From NCBI RefSeq assembly GCF_000987775.1, contig NZ_LAHO01000005.1, positions 141,128 to 205,127 on the forward strand: a stretch of DNA of 64,000 nucleotides, in the 5' to 3' direction. The translations under genes were made by a program, and so were the position numbers. Below the pieces are notes generated by a model, which was not told the origin of the DNA, made no database searches, and saw only the letters and a program-made list of their open reading frames with translations. The DNA comes from Arsukibacterium ikkense (GTDB taxonomy: Bacteria > Pseudomonadota > Gammaproteobacteria > Enterobacterales > Alteromonadaceae). This document shows, piece after piece, positions 53,975 through 63,987 of this stretch; position 1 is the first letter of the stretch; each line of letters opens with the position of its first letter.

Positions 53975-54685
53975 ATGTTGTTAGACGATTTTGTCACCCG
54001 TTCTGCCGAAGGTTTTAGTTTTAGCCGCTTACAGTCTTGCAGTTTTGCCAAACAAATAGCGACCGATTTTAATCCTATTCATGATGTTGACGCGAAACGG
54101 TTTTGTGTGCCTGGCGATTTACTGTTTGCTTATTTGCTGAGCCATTACGGTTTGACGAAAGAACTTAGCTGTACCTTTGCCGGCATGGTTAGTGCTGATG
54201 TGCTGTTGCGCTGCGACAGGCAAGGCGATGAGTTACGAATTTGCGATCAGCAGGGCAAAGTGTATCTGGCGTTGCAGCAACAAGGTGAAGCCAGCCACGA
54301 TTTGAGCGTCATCGAGCCGCTGATCCGCGATTATGTGCGCTTTTCCGGACAAAACTTCCCCCATATTTTACAACCCTTAATGCAGCAACATAATGTGATG
54401 ATCCATCCTGGCCGACCTTTAGTTATTTACGAAAGTATGGCGTTGTCTTTTGACACCTTACCCACTGCTGCGGTTGAACTTAGCCTGGCAGCATCGTCTT
54501 TGCAGGTTGAAGGGAAGCGCGGCAACGTGTTGCTACAGTTTGTACTTACTGCAAATGGCCAGCAAATTGGTCGTGGTGAAAAGCGGATGATCTTAAGTAA
54601 TTTGCAAGCTTATGATGAAATGCAAATGCAGCAAATGATTGCTGAGTATGATCGGCGGAAAAACCTGATCAGAGCACAGTGTTAA
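53975..54685 (+). CDS. DUF3581 family protein
   Basis: 236-aa cytoplasmic protein. N-terminal FSRLQSCSFAKQIATDFNP, central PGDLLFAYLLSHYGLTKEL and late ASSLQVEGKRGNVLLQFVLT match the DUF3581 pattern as I recall it; HDVDAKRFCVPGDL and the general layout recall hotdog-fold thioesterase-like proteins. Function unknown. ATG 53975 is chosen over a TTG one codon earlier. It precedes recC by 63 bp; shared transcription is possible. Confidence 0.8.
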   Translation: MLLDDFVTRSAEGFSFSRLQSCSFAKQIATDFNPIHDVDAKRFCVPGDLLFAYLLSHYGLTKELSCTFAGMVSADVLLRCDRQGDELRICDQQGKVYLALQQQGEASHDLSVIEPLIRDYVRFSGQNFPHILQPLMQQHNVMIHPGRPLVIYESMALSFDTLPTAAVELSLAASSLQVEGKRGNVLLQFVLTANGQQIGRGEKRMILSNLQAYDEMQMQQMIAEYDRRKNLIRAQC

Positions 54686-54748
54686 GCGGCTTTTAATCAG
54701 CCGCTAAGATAAGCTATAGTGGCAGCCTGTTGTCACTTAAGGCTTTTT

Positions 54749-57700
54749 ATGTCGCAGGCTAGCTTGTTACAACCCGGTTTTCTGGTGGTTCATGCCAATG
54801 CACCCGAGCAATTGCGCGCTTTGGTGGTTAATTGGTTGCAGCGCTACCCGCTGGCGCCATTGGAGTCAGAGCAGATCCTGGTGCAAAGTAACGGTATCGC
54901 CCAGTGGCTGAAACTGGCATTGGCCAGCGAACCCGATGCGCCCGAGCCAGGCTGTGGTATTGCTGCTGCGATCGACGTGCAATTACCAGGGCGTTTTATC
55001 TGGCAACTATACCGCCAGGTGTTGGGGCGTGAGCAGATAACAGAGCGCTCCGCCTACAGCAGGGAGTTGTTGCGCTGGCATTTACTGAGTTTGCTGCCAC
55101 AATTGCCGGACAAGCCGTGCTTTGCGCCATTAAAACATTTTTATGCCGATGATCCGTCGTTAATCAGAACCTATCAACTGGCTGAGCAACTGGCCGCACT
55201 CTTCGATCAATACCAGGTATACCGTGCCGACTGGCTGAATTTATGGCAACAGCAACAGGATCAGCTGCTCAATGCCAGGGGGCAGCGCACGGCGCTAAAG
55301 CCCGAGCAACAGTGGCAAAGTGAGCTATGGCGCTTGCTGCATGCCAGGATCAGTGAGCAACAGCTTGGTGACAGCCGCGCCGAAATTCATCAGCGATTTA
55401 TCGATAAATTAGCGACTTTATCAGCGACTGAAGCAATCAAGCTGTTACCCCGGCGCTTAATTATTTTTGGCATTTCGGCAATGCCGCAGCAAAGCCTGCA
55501 GGTGTTATCGGCAATTGCGCCTTTTTGTCAGGTGTTGCTGGCAGTGCATAATCCCTGTCAGCACTACTGGGCCGATATTATCAGTGAAAAAGAACTGTTG
55601 CGCGCTGAGCGGCATCGCCAGCCTTATAAAGCTGGTATGCCACCGAACATTAGGGAGGAGCAGCTACATGGCCATGCCCAGCCTTTGTTAGCGTCCTGGG
55701 GGCGGCAGGGCCGTGATTACATCAGGTTGCTGGACGAGTTTGACGAAACCGCGCAATTCAAAAACTTGTTTGTGAATCAGCGGATAGACTTATTTCAACC
55801 ACCTGAGGCAAACCATTTGCTGGGTATGCTGCAACACGATATTTATGATTTAAGAGCTGTGCAGGATAGCCAACAGCACTGGCCACCGATAGCTGCCACA
55901 GATCAATCCATTCAGTTTCATCTGGCACATAGCGCTATGCGCGAGGTTGAGATATTACATGATCAGCTGTTGGCGGCGTTCGAGCAGGATCATAGCCTGA
56001 CGCCACGCGATATTATGGTCATGGTGCCCGACATCAGCGGTTATGCACCGCTGATCCAGGCCGTATTTGCCGCATTAAAACCAGAAGATCCGCGTTATAT
56101 TCCCTTTACCATAGCAGACTTACCACCAGGCACCGAGCAGCCGCTGTTTAAGGCTGTGGAACAATTAATGGCTCTGGCACAAAGCCGCTTTCAATTAAGT
56201 GATATTCTGGACCTGCTGGAGGTACCGGCAGTGCGGCAGCGTTTTGCAATAGAAGAGACAGCAGTCCCTTTATTGCATCAGTGGCTGCAAGCGGCAGGTG
56301 CACGTTGGGGGCTGGATGCCACGCAGCGGCAAAGCCTTGATTTACCGGCCGGCCTGCATCAGTTTAGCTGGCAGTTTGCACTGGATCGGATGTTGCTGGG
56401 GTTTGCCACCGGGCCTGTTAGCGAGGCAGAGCAGCACAGCGACGGCTGGCACGGCATTGAGCCTTTTACCGATATCAGCGGTTTAGAAGCCAGTATAATC
56501 GGCCCCTTATACCAGCTACTGGCCAGACTGAAACACTACTGGCAGTTGTTGCAACAACCTCATAGTGCAGCACAGTGGCAGCTATTACTAAGCAGCATGT
56601 TGCAAGATTTTATACAGCCAGAACTTACCGATGAACAGGCGTTGCTGGCGCTGTTAAATGAAGCCTTAGATGAATGGTACAGCCACTGCCAGCAAGCCGG
56701 GCTTAACACCTTGCTGCCGGCGCAAATTGTGGCAGAAAGCTGGCTGAAATTAGTGGCCCAACCCGGAGTGCAGCAAAAGTTTTTGTCTGGCGGGGTGACC
56801 TTTGCCACCTTGCTGCCGATGCGGGCCATTCCTTTTCGGCAAATTTGCTTACTCGGCATGAATGATGGCGCATTTCCACGCCAGCAACCACGGCAAGATT
56901 TTGATTTAATGCAGGCTGATCTCAGGCCCGGTGACCGCTCCCGGCGGGAGGATGATCGTTACTTGCTGCTGGAAGCACTGCTGTCAGCCCGTGACCGGCT
57001 ATATATCAGCTGGGTTGGCCGTAGTGTTCATGATAACAGTGAGCGGGCGCCATCGATGTTAATTGGCCAGTTGCGGGACCATCTGGCGCTGTGCTGGCGT
57101 GCTGCCAGTGAGCCTGTTGATATCAGCATTAAGCAACAGGATTTATTGGCACAACTTACCACCGAGCACCCGTTACAACCTTTCAGCCCGCGTTATTTTA
57201 GCCAGACCGAGCCAGCGCTCTTTAGTTATCAGCATGAATGGCTGGCTGAAACTGCACCCGCGACACTAACCGAGCCGCTCAGTGTCTGGCAGCCTACAGA
57301 GCCAATCAGCTTGCGCCAGCTAAGTGACTTTGTGCGTGACCCGGTAAAAAGTTTCTTCACACAACGTTTAACCATCTGGCTTGGCCAAGCGGAGCTATCT
57401 GGTGACAATGATGAAGCCTTTGCCCTTGATGGTTTGGCCCGCTGGCAATTGCAACAACAGCTAATGACCAGGGTACAACAAGCGCTGGCTGACGAGCAGC
57501 CATTGGTAAGCGCGGTAAACCAGGCTTTAGCACAAATGCAGCGCCGCGGTGCGCTTGGGGTAGGGGCCGCAGCCAGTTTGCATGCACAGCAGCTGGCAGA
57601 GCCGGTACTGGCGTTAGCCGGTCGGCTTAAACAACTGCAGCATGCTTATCCTATCAGCCAAAAAGCCCAGGCCGTGCACTGGCAATATCAGACACTTGAA

Positions 57701-58249
57701 CTGCAGGACTGGCTAAGCCAGTTGAGACTTAATAGCAGTGGACAGCAATGTCAGCTGCTGTTAAGTGCCAGTGCGCTGGTCCGTGACCGCAAATATCAGT
57801 GGCGACATCTGGTGCTGCCCTGGCTCAGCCATTTGCTGGCTAACACCCTTCAGCCTTGCCAGTCCATAGTATTAAGCCAGGCCGGCGAGTTACACTTTGC
57901 TGAACTGACGGCAACCGCAGCGGCTGCAAAACTGGACCAATTACTGGGTTACTATTTGCAGGCGCATCAGGCGCCCTGGCCGCTGGAGTTAGAGTGCGCC
58001 ATGTTGTATTTACAGCAGACTGATAGTGGCAAACTCAGCAGCGAACAGATTTTGCAGCAGTGCGAAAAGCGTTATCAGGGAGACAGTTACAACCCGGGCA
58101 TTGTGCAGCATAACCCTTATTTACAACGCTTGTTTCCTGATTTTAAGCAACTTGCCCGACATGGCGATTTTATGCGCCTGGCAGAGCAGTTGTACCGCCC
58201 CTTATTACATGCGGTGACGCAGGCCGATGCGGTTGGAGCAGCAGAATGA
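54749..58249 (+). CDS. recC: Exodeoxyribonuclease V gamma subunit RecC
   Basis: 1166-aa subunit of the RecBCD helicase-nuclease that repairs double-strand breaks and recognises Chi. SNGIAQWLKLALA (conserved Gln/Trp), GRFIWQLYRQVLG, and MNDGAFPR with RSRREDDRYLLLEALLSARD are RecC hallmarks of inactivated helicase and nuclease domains. ATG 54749 is preferred, with TTAAGG 6 nt upstream, over an ATG 30 bp earlier. The end overlaps recB by 4 bp (ATGA). Confidence 0.95.
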   Translation: MSQASLLQPGFLVVHANAPEQLRALVVNWLQRYPLAPLESEQILVQSNGIAQWLKLALASEPDAPEPGCGIAAAIDVQLPGRFIWQLYRQVLGREQITERSAYSRELLRWHLLSLLPQLPDKPCFAPLKHFYADDPSLIRTYQLAEQLAALFDQYQVYRADWLNLWQQQQDQLLNARGQRTALKPEQQWQSELWRLLHARISEQQLGDSRAEIHQRFIDKLATLSATEAIKLLPRRLIIFGISAMPQQSLQVLSAIAPFCQVLLAVHNPCQHYWADIISEKELLRAERHRQPYKAGMPPNIREEQLHGHAQPLLASWGRQGRDYIRLLDEFDETAQFKNLFVNQRIDLFQPPEANHLLGMLQHDIYDLRAVQDSQQHWPPIAATDQSIQFHLAHSAMREVEILHDQLLAAFEQDHSLTPRDIMVMVPDISGYAPLIQAVFAALKPEDPRYIPFTIADLPPGTEQPLFKAVEQLMALAQSRFQLSDILDLLEVPAVRQRFAIEETAVPLLHQWLQAAGARWGLDATQRQSLDLPAGLHQFSWQFALDRMLLGFATGPVSEAEQHSDGWHGIEPFTDISGLEASIIGPLYQLLARLKHYWQLLQQPHSAAQWQLLLSSMLQDFIQPELTDEQALLALLNEALDEWYSHCQQAGLNTLLPAQIVAESWLKLVAQPGVQQKFLSGGVTFATLLPMRAIPFRQICLLGMNDGAFPRQQPRQDFDLMQADLRPGDRSRREDDRYLLLEALLSARDRLYISWVGRSVHDNSERAPSMLIGQLRDHLALCWRAASEPVDISIKQQDLLAQLTTEHPLQPFSPRYFSQTEPALFSYQHEWLAETAPATLTEPLSVWQPTEPISLRQLSDFVRDPVKSFFTQRLTIWLGQAELSGDNDEAFALDGLARWQLQQQLMTRVQQALADEQPLVSAVNQALAQMQRRGALGVGAAASLHAQQLAEPVLALAGRLKQLQHAYPISQKAQAVHWQYQTLELQDWLSQLRLNSSGQQCQLLLSASALVRDRKYQWRHLVLPWLSHLLANTLQPCQSIVLSQAGELHFAELTATAAAAKLDQLLGYYLQAHQAPWPLELECAMLYLQQTDSGKLSSEQILQQCEKRYQGDSYNPGIVQHNPYLQRLFPDFKQLARHGDFMRLAEQLYRPLLHAVTQADAVGAAE

Positions 58250-61200
58250 AGCAGCCTGAAGCGCTTAACCTGTTAACCTTGCCATTGCAAGGCAACTGCT
58301 TAATTGAAGCCAGTGCCGGTACTGGTAAAACCTTTACTATTGCAGCGTTGTATTTACGGCTGGTGCTGGGGCATGGCAAGACGCATGCATACCCAAGAGC
58401 ACTGACACCACCGGAAATTCTGGTTGTCACCTTTACGGAGGCCGCAACGCAGGAGTTGCGTGACCGCATCCGGTTACGCCTAACCGAGGCTGCGCAGGCG
58501 TTTCGCCAGGGGCAAAGCAGCGATAGCGTGCTCTCAGCACTGTTAACTGACTATGCTGAAGCAGAATTTGCATACTGTGCCAGACGCCTGGAACTGGCTG
58601 CACAATGGATGGATGAAGCCGCCATTTCTACTATTCATGGCTGGTGTAACCGGATGTTGGCAGAGCATGCTTTTGCCAGTGGCAGCTTGTTCAGCCAGCA
58701 GCTGAGTACCGATCTAAGCGCTCTGAAATTGCAGGCGGCGCGTGATTACTGGCGCAGTTTTTATTACGAGCTGCCAGCAAGCGGCTTGACTGAATGCCTG
58801 GCTTACTGGCAAACGCCAGAGCAGTTATGGCACAGCGTGAGTAAGCTCACCAGTCATTATCTGGGGCAAACCAATGCTGGCAGTGCTGGTTACGCGGCAC
58901 CGGTGGAGGCCATTGCCGCAAGCCAGGCGCAACGCCAGGAACAATTGCAACAGCTTACGGGGCAATGGCAACAGTGGTTACCTGAGTTAGCCGAGCTACT
59001 GCAGCAAGCCATTAATGCCAAAGCGGTAAATGGCCGGCAATTACAGCAGCGTTATCTGGATAACTGGCTGCAAAAATTGCAGGCCTGGCTGGCATCTCCG
59101 GATGCTAAACTTGATTTAGGTACTGGCTGGCATCGGTTATCACCCGATGGCATAGCAGAGTGCTGGAAACAGGGACCGCCACCGGACCATCCGGCCTTTG
59201 CGGGGATAGTGCAGTTGCAGCATGCCTTGCAACATTTAGCCGAGCCACGGCAATTACTGATGCAGCACGCAGCGAGCTGGCTGGCGCGGCGCATTCAGGC
59301 TGAGTTAGCGCAACAGGCACTGATGGGCTTTGATGATATGCTATTGCGGCTGCACAGGGCGTTGCATAGTGAGCGGGGCGCAGAGCTGGCCGCACTTATC
59401 CGCAGGCAGTATCCGGTTGCGCTGATAGATGAGTTTCAGGATACCGATCCCGTCCAGTATCAGATATTCTCCGCCATCTATCTGGATAAACCCACATCAA
59501 CGGCTGCCAGTGCTGAACCGGACAACCCACATGCATTGCTGCTAATTGGCGATCCTAAACAAGCGATCTACGCCTTTCGTGGTGCCGATATTTATACCTA
59601 CCTGAAAGCTAAGCGGGTCACCGCGGGCCACCACTATACCCTGAATACTAACTTTCGCTCTGATGCCAGGCTGGTCAGCGCCGTAAATTACATTTTTGCT
59701 CAGGCCGAACAGCGCACTGCCGGGGCATTTCTGTTTCGGCAAAGCCTTGATATTGAGCATGGCGATCCACTGCCCTTTCATCCGGTTAAAGCGAAGGGGG
59801 CGAACTGGCAATTGCATATTGCCCAGCAAGCTGCGCCTGCACTGACGGCCTGGCTACCTGACTCAGCCCCTGATAAAGCGCTCAGCCGCCAGGCATATCT
59901 GGAGCAATACGCGCTGGGCTGTGCCAGTTATATTACTGACATCCTGCAACAGGCCGCGGCAGGAACTGCCTGTTTCGTGAATGAGGCGGGCGAGCAGCGG
60001 CCGCTTAATCCTTCTGATATTGCGATTTTAGTTAACAATCAGAACGAAGCGCTGGCTATTCGGCGTCAGTTGGCCTTGCGCAAAGTTCGCAGCGTTTATT
60101 TATCTGACCGTGAATCCGTATTCAGCTCCGCTACCGCCGCAGATTTACAACTGATTCTAAGTGCCTGCGCTGAACCCGAACAAGATAGCTTATTGCGCTC
60201 GGCGATAGGTTGCCGCACTATTGGCCTTAGCCTGCATCAACTTGATCAGTTGCAACAACAGGAGCTGAAATGGGAGCAGTTGTGTCTGCAGTTTAAAACC
60301 TACCAGCAACAATGGCGCCGCTTTGGGGTGCTGCCTATGTTGCGCAGCCTGTTGTTTGATTTTGCAATACCAGCACGCTTGCGCCTGAGTTCAGATGGTG
60401 AGCGGGCCCTGACTGATTTATTGCATCTGGCCGAGCTGTTACAACAAGCCGCTCAGCAACTGGATGGCGAGCAGGCCTTGTTGCGTTTTTTAGCAGAGCA
60501 TATCCAGCAACAAGCCGGTGGCGACAGCGAGCAGCAGAAAGTGCGGCTGGAAAGCGATGCCGAGCTGGTGCAGGTTGTTACTATTCATAAATCCAAAGGG
60601 CTGGAATATCCATTGGTGTTTCTGCCTTTTATCTGCGCAGCGAGGGCGGTGAATGCCGGGCAATTGCCGGTCAGTTACCGGGGTGAACAAGGTGAGCAAT
60701 GTTTTAGTTATCTGCCAGACCAATCCATTTTGGCTGCAGCTGAGCAAGAGCGGTTGGCCGAAGATATTCGTAAATGTTATGTGGCGTTAACACGGGCTAA
60801 ATATGCCTGTTGGTTGGGCTTAGCGCCTTTGGCTGAGCAAAGTGCTATCGGTTATTTACTGGCAACCTCATCGTCTGAGCCCGCCACTTTTACGGCGCAG
60901 GTGCAAGTTGCCTGGGCTGGTTGTCCGGCCATTAAACTACAAAGTCTGCCAGCGACCAGCCAGCGTCTGTACCAGATAGCAGGTCAGGGGGGAATAGCGG
61001 CTTCTGCCCGCCAAATTTGCCATAAGTTTCGCCAACTGTGGTGGATTGCCAGTTATAGTGCGTTAACCCGTGAGCTAGGAGAGCACAGCAATCTTGAGCA
61101 AAGTACGCCACAGCGCGCCCGCGACAAAGTATTACCGGAACTTAATTACGAGCTGATAACACAGCCAGCTGCAGAGCAGCAGGATCCTGCTATCCAGTAC

Positions 61201-61938
61201 CAGTTTGTCGCCGGGCCGCAAGCCGGTATTTTCTTGCATGGTATGTTGGAGTGGATGGGGCAACAGGGCTTTGCTTATATCAGCCAACAGCCGGAGTTAT
61301 TGGCGGCAGAATTAGCGAAACGCTGTCAGTTACGTGGCTGGCATGCAGACAGCAATGCTGCACAGCAGTGGTTAATCCAGCTGTTGCAAAGTGCTATCTG
61401 CCTGCCAGATCTCGCAACCCCTGCAGCATTAACCCTGGCCGGGCTTAGCAATTATCAGGTAGAGCTGGAATTTTGGTTGCCCTGTCAGCAGATTGATATC
61501 AGGCAACTGGATCAGTTGTTACAGCAACATATCTGGCCGGGTAAATCACGACCAGCTCTGTTGGCAGGGCAGCTTAACGGTATGCTGAAGGGTTTTATTG
61601 ATTTGGTTTTTTGCCAACAGCAGCGTTATGTGGTGTGTGACTACAAATCTAACCGGGCCGGGCAGTGCGCGGTGGCTTATAACACTGAAGCATTGCAGCA
61701 GATTATGCTGCAAAAGCGTTACGACTTGCAGGCTGTATTATATTGTCTGGCGCTGCATCGGTTATTACGCAGCCGGCTTGCCGATTATGATTACCAGCGA
61801 CATATAGGGGGGGCTATGCACTGGTTTATCCGGGGGGTGGCGGCACCAGAGCAGGGGATGGTGTGGTTACAACCCTCTTTGGAGTTGATCAATGCTTTGG
61901 ATCAGCTGTTTCGCGGGGAGGCGGTAAATGCAAGCTGA
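58246..61938 (+). CDS. recB: Exodeoxyribonuclease V beta subunit RecB
   Basis: 1230-aa 3'-5' helicase and nuclease of RecBCD. Walker A SAGTGKT (K28), helicase motifs DEFQDTDPVQYQIFSAIY, GDPKQAIYAFRGADIYTY and TIHKSKGLEYPLVF are intact. The C-terminal nuclease has H998 (FLHGMLEWM), D1119 (LKGFIDLVF), D1132 and K1134 (VCDYKSNR), with the 13-residue spacing between the Asp pair seen in E. coli. So both activities should be functional. Overlaps recC by 4 bp and recD by 11 bp. Confidence 0.97.
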   Translation: MKQPEALNLLTLPLQGNCLIEASAGTGKTFTIAALYLRLVLGHGKTHAYPRALTPPEILVVTFTEAATQELRDRIRLRLTEAAQAFRQGQSSDSVLSALLTDYAEAEFAYCARRLELAAQWMDEAAISTIHGWCNRMLAEHAFASGSLFSQQLSTDLSALKLQAARDYWRSFYYELPASGLTECLAYWQTPEQLWHSVSKLTSHYLGQTNAGSAGYAAPVEAIAASQAQRQEQLQQLTGQWQQWLPELAELLQQAINAKAVNGRQLQQRYLDNWLQKLQAWLASPDAKLDLGTGWHRLSPDGIAECWKQGPPPDHPAFAGIVQLQHALQHLAEPRQLLMQHAASWLARRIQAELAQQALMGFDDMLLRLHRALHSERGAELAALIRRQYPVALIDEFQDTDPVQYQIFSAIYLDKPTSTAASAEPDNPHALLLIGDPKQAIYAFRGADIYTYLKAKRVTAGHHYTLNTNFRSDARLVSAVNYIFAQAEQRTAGAFLFRQSLDIEHGDPLPFHPVKAKGANWQLHIAQQAAPALTAWLPDSAPDKALSRQAYLEQYALGCASYITDILQQAAAGTACFVNEAGEQRPLNPSDIAILVNNQNEALAIRRQLALRKVRSVYLSDRESVFSSATAADLQLILSACAEPEQDSLLRSAIGCRTIGLSLHQLDQLQQQELKWEQLCLQFKTYQQQWRRFGVLPMLRSLLFDFAIPARLRLSSDGERALTDLLHLAELLQQAAQQLDGEQALLRFLAEHIQQQAGGDSEQQKVRLESDAELVQVVTIHKSKGLEYPLVFLPFICAARAVNAGQLPVSYRGEQGEQCFSYLPDQSILAAAEQERLAEDIRKCYVALTRAKYACWLGLAPLAEQSAIGYLLATSSSEPATFTAQVQVAWAGCPAIKLQSLPATSQRLYQIAGQGGIAASARQICHKFRQLWWIASYSALTRELGEHSNLEQSTPQRARDKVLPELNYELITQPAAEQQDPAIQYQFVAGPQAGIFLHGMLEWMGQQGFAYISQQPELLAAELAKRCQLRGWHADSNAAQQWLIQLLQSAICLPDLATPAALTLAGLSNYQVELEFWLPCQQIDIRQLDQLLQQHIWPGKSRPALLAGQLNGMLKGFIDLVFCQQQRYVVCDYKSNRAGQCAVAYNTEALQQIMLQKRYDLQAVLYCLALHRLLRSRLADYDYQRHIGGAMHWFIRGVAAPEQGMVWLQPSLELINALDQLFRGEAVNAS

Positions 61939-63895
61939 ACTATTGTTGGAGCAATGGCAAACCCAGGGCTGGTTGCGCCCGCTGGATCAGGCCTTCGCCA
62001 GCTTTATTGCCCGGTATCAGCCTGCAGAGCCTTTAGTTTGGCTGGCCGCAGCGCTGTGCAGTTATCAGTTAAAACAGGGCCATGTGTGTCTGGATTTAGC
62101 AAAATTACAAGCTGAGCCTTTGTTAACCCTGGGGCTGGCGGCAGAGCTGGCACCCAGTGAACAAGCGGAGTTACAACAACAATTTACTGCGATAAATCTG
62201 GCGCAGTGGCATGCGGCCCTCAGCCAGTCGGCTGTGGTAGATAGTGGCACGGGTACTAATCCACTGGTGTTAGCGGGTAACCGCCTATATTTACGCCGTT
62301 ACTGGCAATATGAGCAAGACATAGCTTTGCAAGTTAATCAGCGCTTAGCACAACACGAAGTACTTACGGCCCAGTTATCTGCAAGCATGCTATTACCTTT
62401 GCTAGGCCAGCTATTTAAAACAGGGGGGGCGCAACCCGACTGGCAGCAGCTGGCTTGTGCTTTGGCATGTCGCAGTGCTTTTACCGTTATTACCGGTGGC
62501 CCGGGTACCGGTAAAACCACTACAGTGGTGCGATTGCTGGCCTTGCTGCAGCTATTGCAGCTTAGCCGTGGGGAACCCTTGCTGGATATTCGGCTGGCCG
62601 CGCCTACCGGTAAAGCCGCTGCCCGTTTGAAAGACAGTATCAGTGGTGCTATCAGCCGCCTGGCAGCGCTTAATATCGTGGGATTTAGCCAGATTGAACA
62701 GGCTATTCCTTCTAACGTCAGTACACTTCATCGTTTGCTGGGCGTGCGTCCTGGCAGCAAAAGTCTGCGGTTTAATCGCTACCAACCCTTGCCATTGGAT
62801 ATTCTGGTGCTGGATGAAGCGTCGATGGTAGATGTCGAAATGATGGCGGCACTGCTGCAGGCGTTACCCGTGACTGCCCGCATTATTTTGCTGGGGGATA
62901 AAGATCAGCTTTCCTCGGTAGAGGCGGGGGCGCTATTAGCGGAACTTTGCAACAAGGCCAGTACAGGAGATTACCTCCCGGCAACAGCCGCCTGGTTAGC
63001 AGAGCAAACCGGCCAGCACATTCCCGCTGAGCTGGTAAATACCGAGGGCAGTTTGTTATCGCAGCATATTGTCATGTTGCGTCACAGCCATCGTTTTGGC
63101 CAGGACAGCGGCATTGGTCAATTGGCTGCGATGGTTAACAAGGGGCAACTTAATCCTACTATTTGGCAGGACTACCCAACAGAGCTGCTGTTACTGAAAG
63201 AAGCTGCTACTCTCAGCGCTGCCTTTGCGCAGTTAATTCTGGCGGGCAGTAACGTGGTAAATGGCTTTGGCTATCAGCACTATTTATCTGTGGTCACTGC
63301 TGCACCTGTCGAGCCTGAGTTGCAGGATCGCTGGGCCCAAGATGTGTTGCGCGCTTATAGCTGTTTTCAGGTATTGGCTACAACCCGCAAAGGTGAATGG
63401 GGGGTTGAGCAGTTAAACCTGCAAATTCAGCATATTCTGGCAAAAGCTGGTTTAATTGCTCCCGTGCATCAATGGTTTTCCGGCAGGCCGGTAATGGTCA
63501 GCCGTAATGACTATCAATTGGGGTTGATGAATGGCGATATCGGCATTTGTCTGCCAAAATTATTACCTCAGGCAGATGGCAGTCTGGTCAGCACCTTAAG
63601 AGTGGCGTTCGCAGTCGCCGATGGTATTAAGTGGGTAATCCCGGCCCGCTTAAATGCCGTGGAAACGGTTTTTGCGATGACGGTACATAAATCACAAGGC
63701 TCAGAGTTCAGCCATACTGTGCTGGCGGTTGCAGCGCAAGATAATGGTTTGTTAAACCGTGAACTACTCTATACTGCTATTACCCGGGCGTCGGCGCGGT
63801 TTAGCCTGATTTGTGCTGAACCGAGACAATTAGTTAAGGTAGTACAGCGTCAGACAATAAGAGCAGGCGGTTTGTTATTAGCGCTGGCAGATTAG
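61928..63895 (+). CDS. recD: Exodeoxyribonuclease V alpha subunit RecD
   Basis: 655-aa 5'-3' helicase subunit (E. coli 608). Walker A GGPGTGKTTT (K196), APTGKAAARLKDSI, Walker B LDEASMVDVEMM, GDKDQLSSVEAGALLAEL and the C-terminal TVHKSQGSEFSHTVL motif are complete. The start at 61928, 11 bp inside the recB end, has GGGGAGG just upstream. The recC-recB-recD order lacks the ptrA gene found between recC and recB in E. coli. Confidence 0.96.
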   Translation: MQAELLLEQWQTQGWLRPLDQAFASFIARYQPAEPLVWLAAALCSYQLKQGHVCLDLAKLQAEPLLTLGLAAELAPSEQAELQQQFTAINLAQWHAALSQSAVVDSGTGTNPLVLAGNRLYLRRYWQYEQDIALQVNQRLAQHEVLTAQLSASMLLPLLGQLFKTGGAQPDWQQLACALACRSAFTVITGGPGTGKTTTVVRLLALLQLLQLSRGEPLLDIRLAAPTGKAAARLKDSISGAISRLAALNIVGFSQIEQAIPSNVSTLHRLLGVRPGSKSLRFNRYQPLPLDILVLDEASMVDVEMMAALLQALPVTARIILLGDKDQLSSVEAGALLAELCNKASTGDYLPATAAWLAEQTGQHIPAELVNTEGSLLSQHIVMLRHSHRFGQDSGIGQLAAMVNKGQLNPTIWQDYPTELLLLKEAATLSAAFAQLILAGSNVVNGFGYQHYLSVVTAAPVEPELQDRWAQDVLRAYSCFQVLATTRKGEWGVEQLNLQIQHILAKAGLIAPVHQWFSGRPVMVSRNDYQLGLMNGDIGICLPKLLPQADGSLVSTLRVAFAVADGIKWVIPARLNAVETVFAMTVHKSQGSEFSHTVLAVAAQDNGLLNRELLYTAITRASARFSLICAEPRQLVKVVQRQTIRAGGLLLALAD

Positions 63896-63923
63896 TTTCA
63901 GCCTGCCTGGTTGTTTTTTAGGC

Positions 63924-63987
63924 AAACGATTTGTTTTTTTAAAATAGCGCTTGCAGAGTATTTTAAACTCCCTATAATGCGCATCCA
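63924..63987 (+). promoter_or_regulatory. rrn P1-like strong promoter
   Basis: -35 TTGCAG (63951-63956), 16-bp spacer, -10 TATAAT (63973-63978), and GC-rich discriminator GCGCATCC. The block AACTCCCTATAATGCGC is the same as in E. coli rrn P1 promoters. An A/T-rich stretch at 63924-63945 could be the UP element, and the likely transcription start is A at 63987. It indicates an rRNA (or tRNA) operon beginning at the right edge of the window. Confidence 0.85.

Noticed and set aside
63901..63925. Terminator after recD
   Set aside because: Only a 5-bp TGCCT/AGGCA stem with a long loop; too weak to call.
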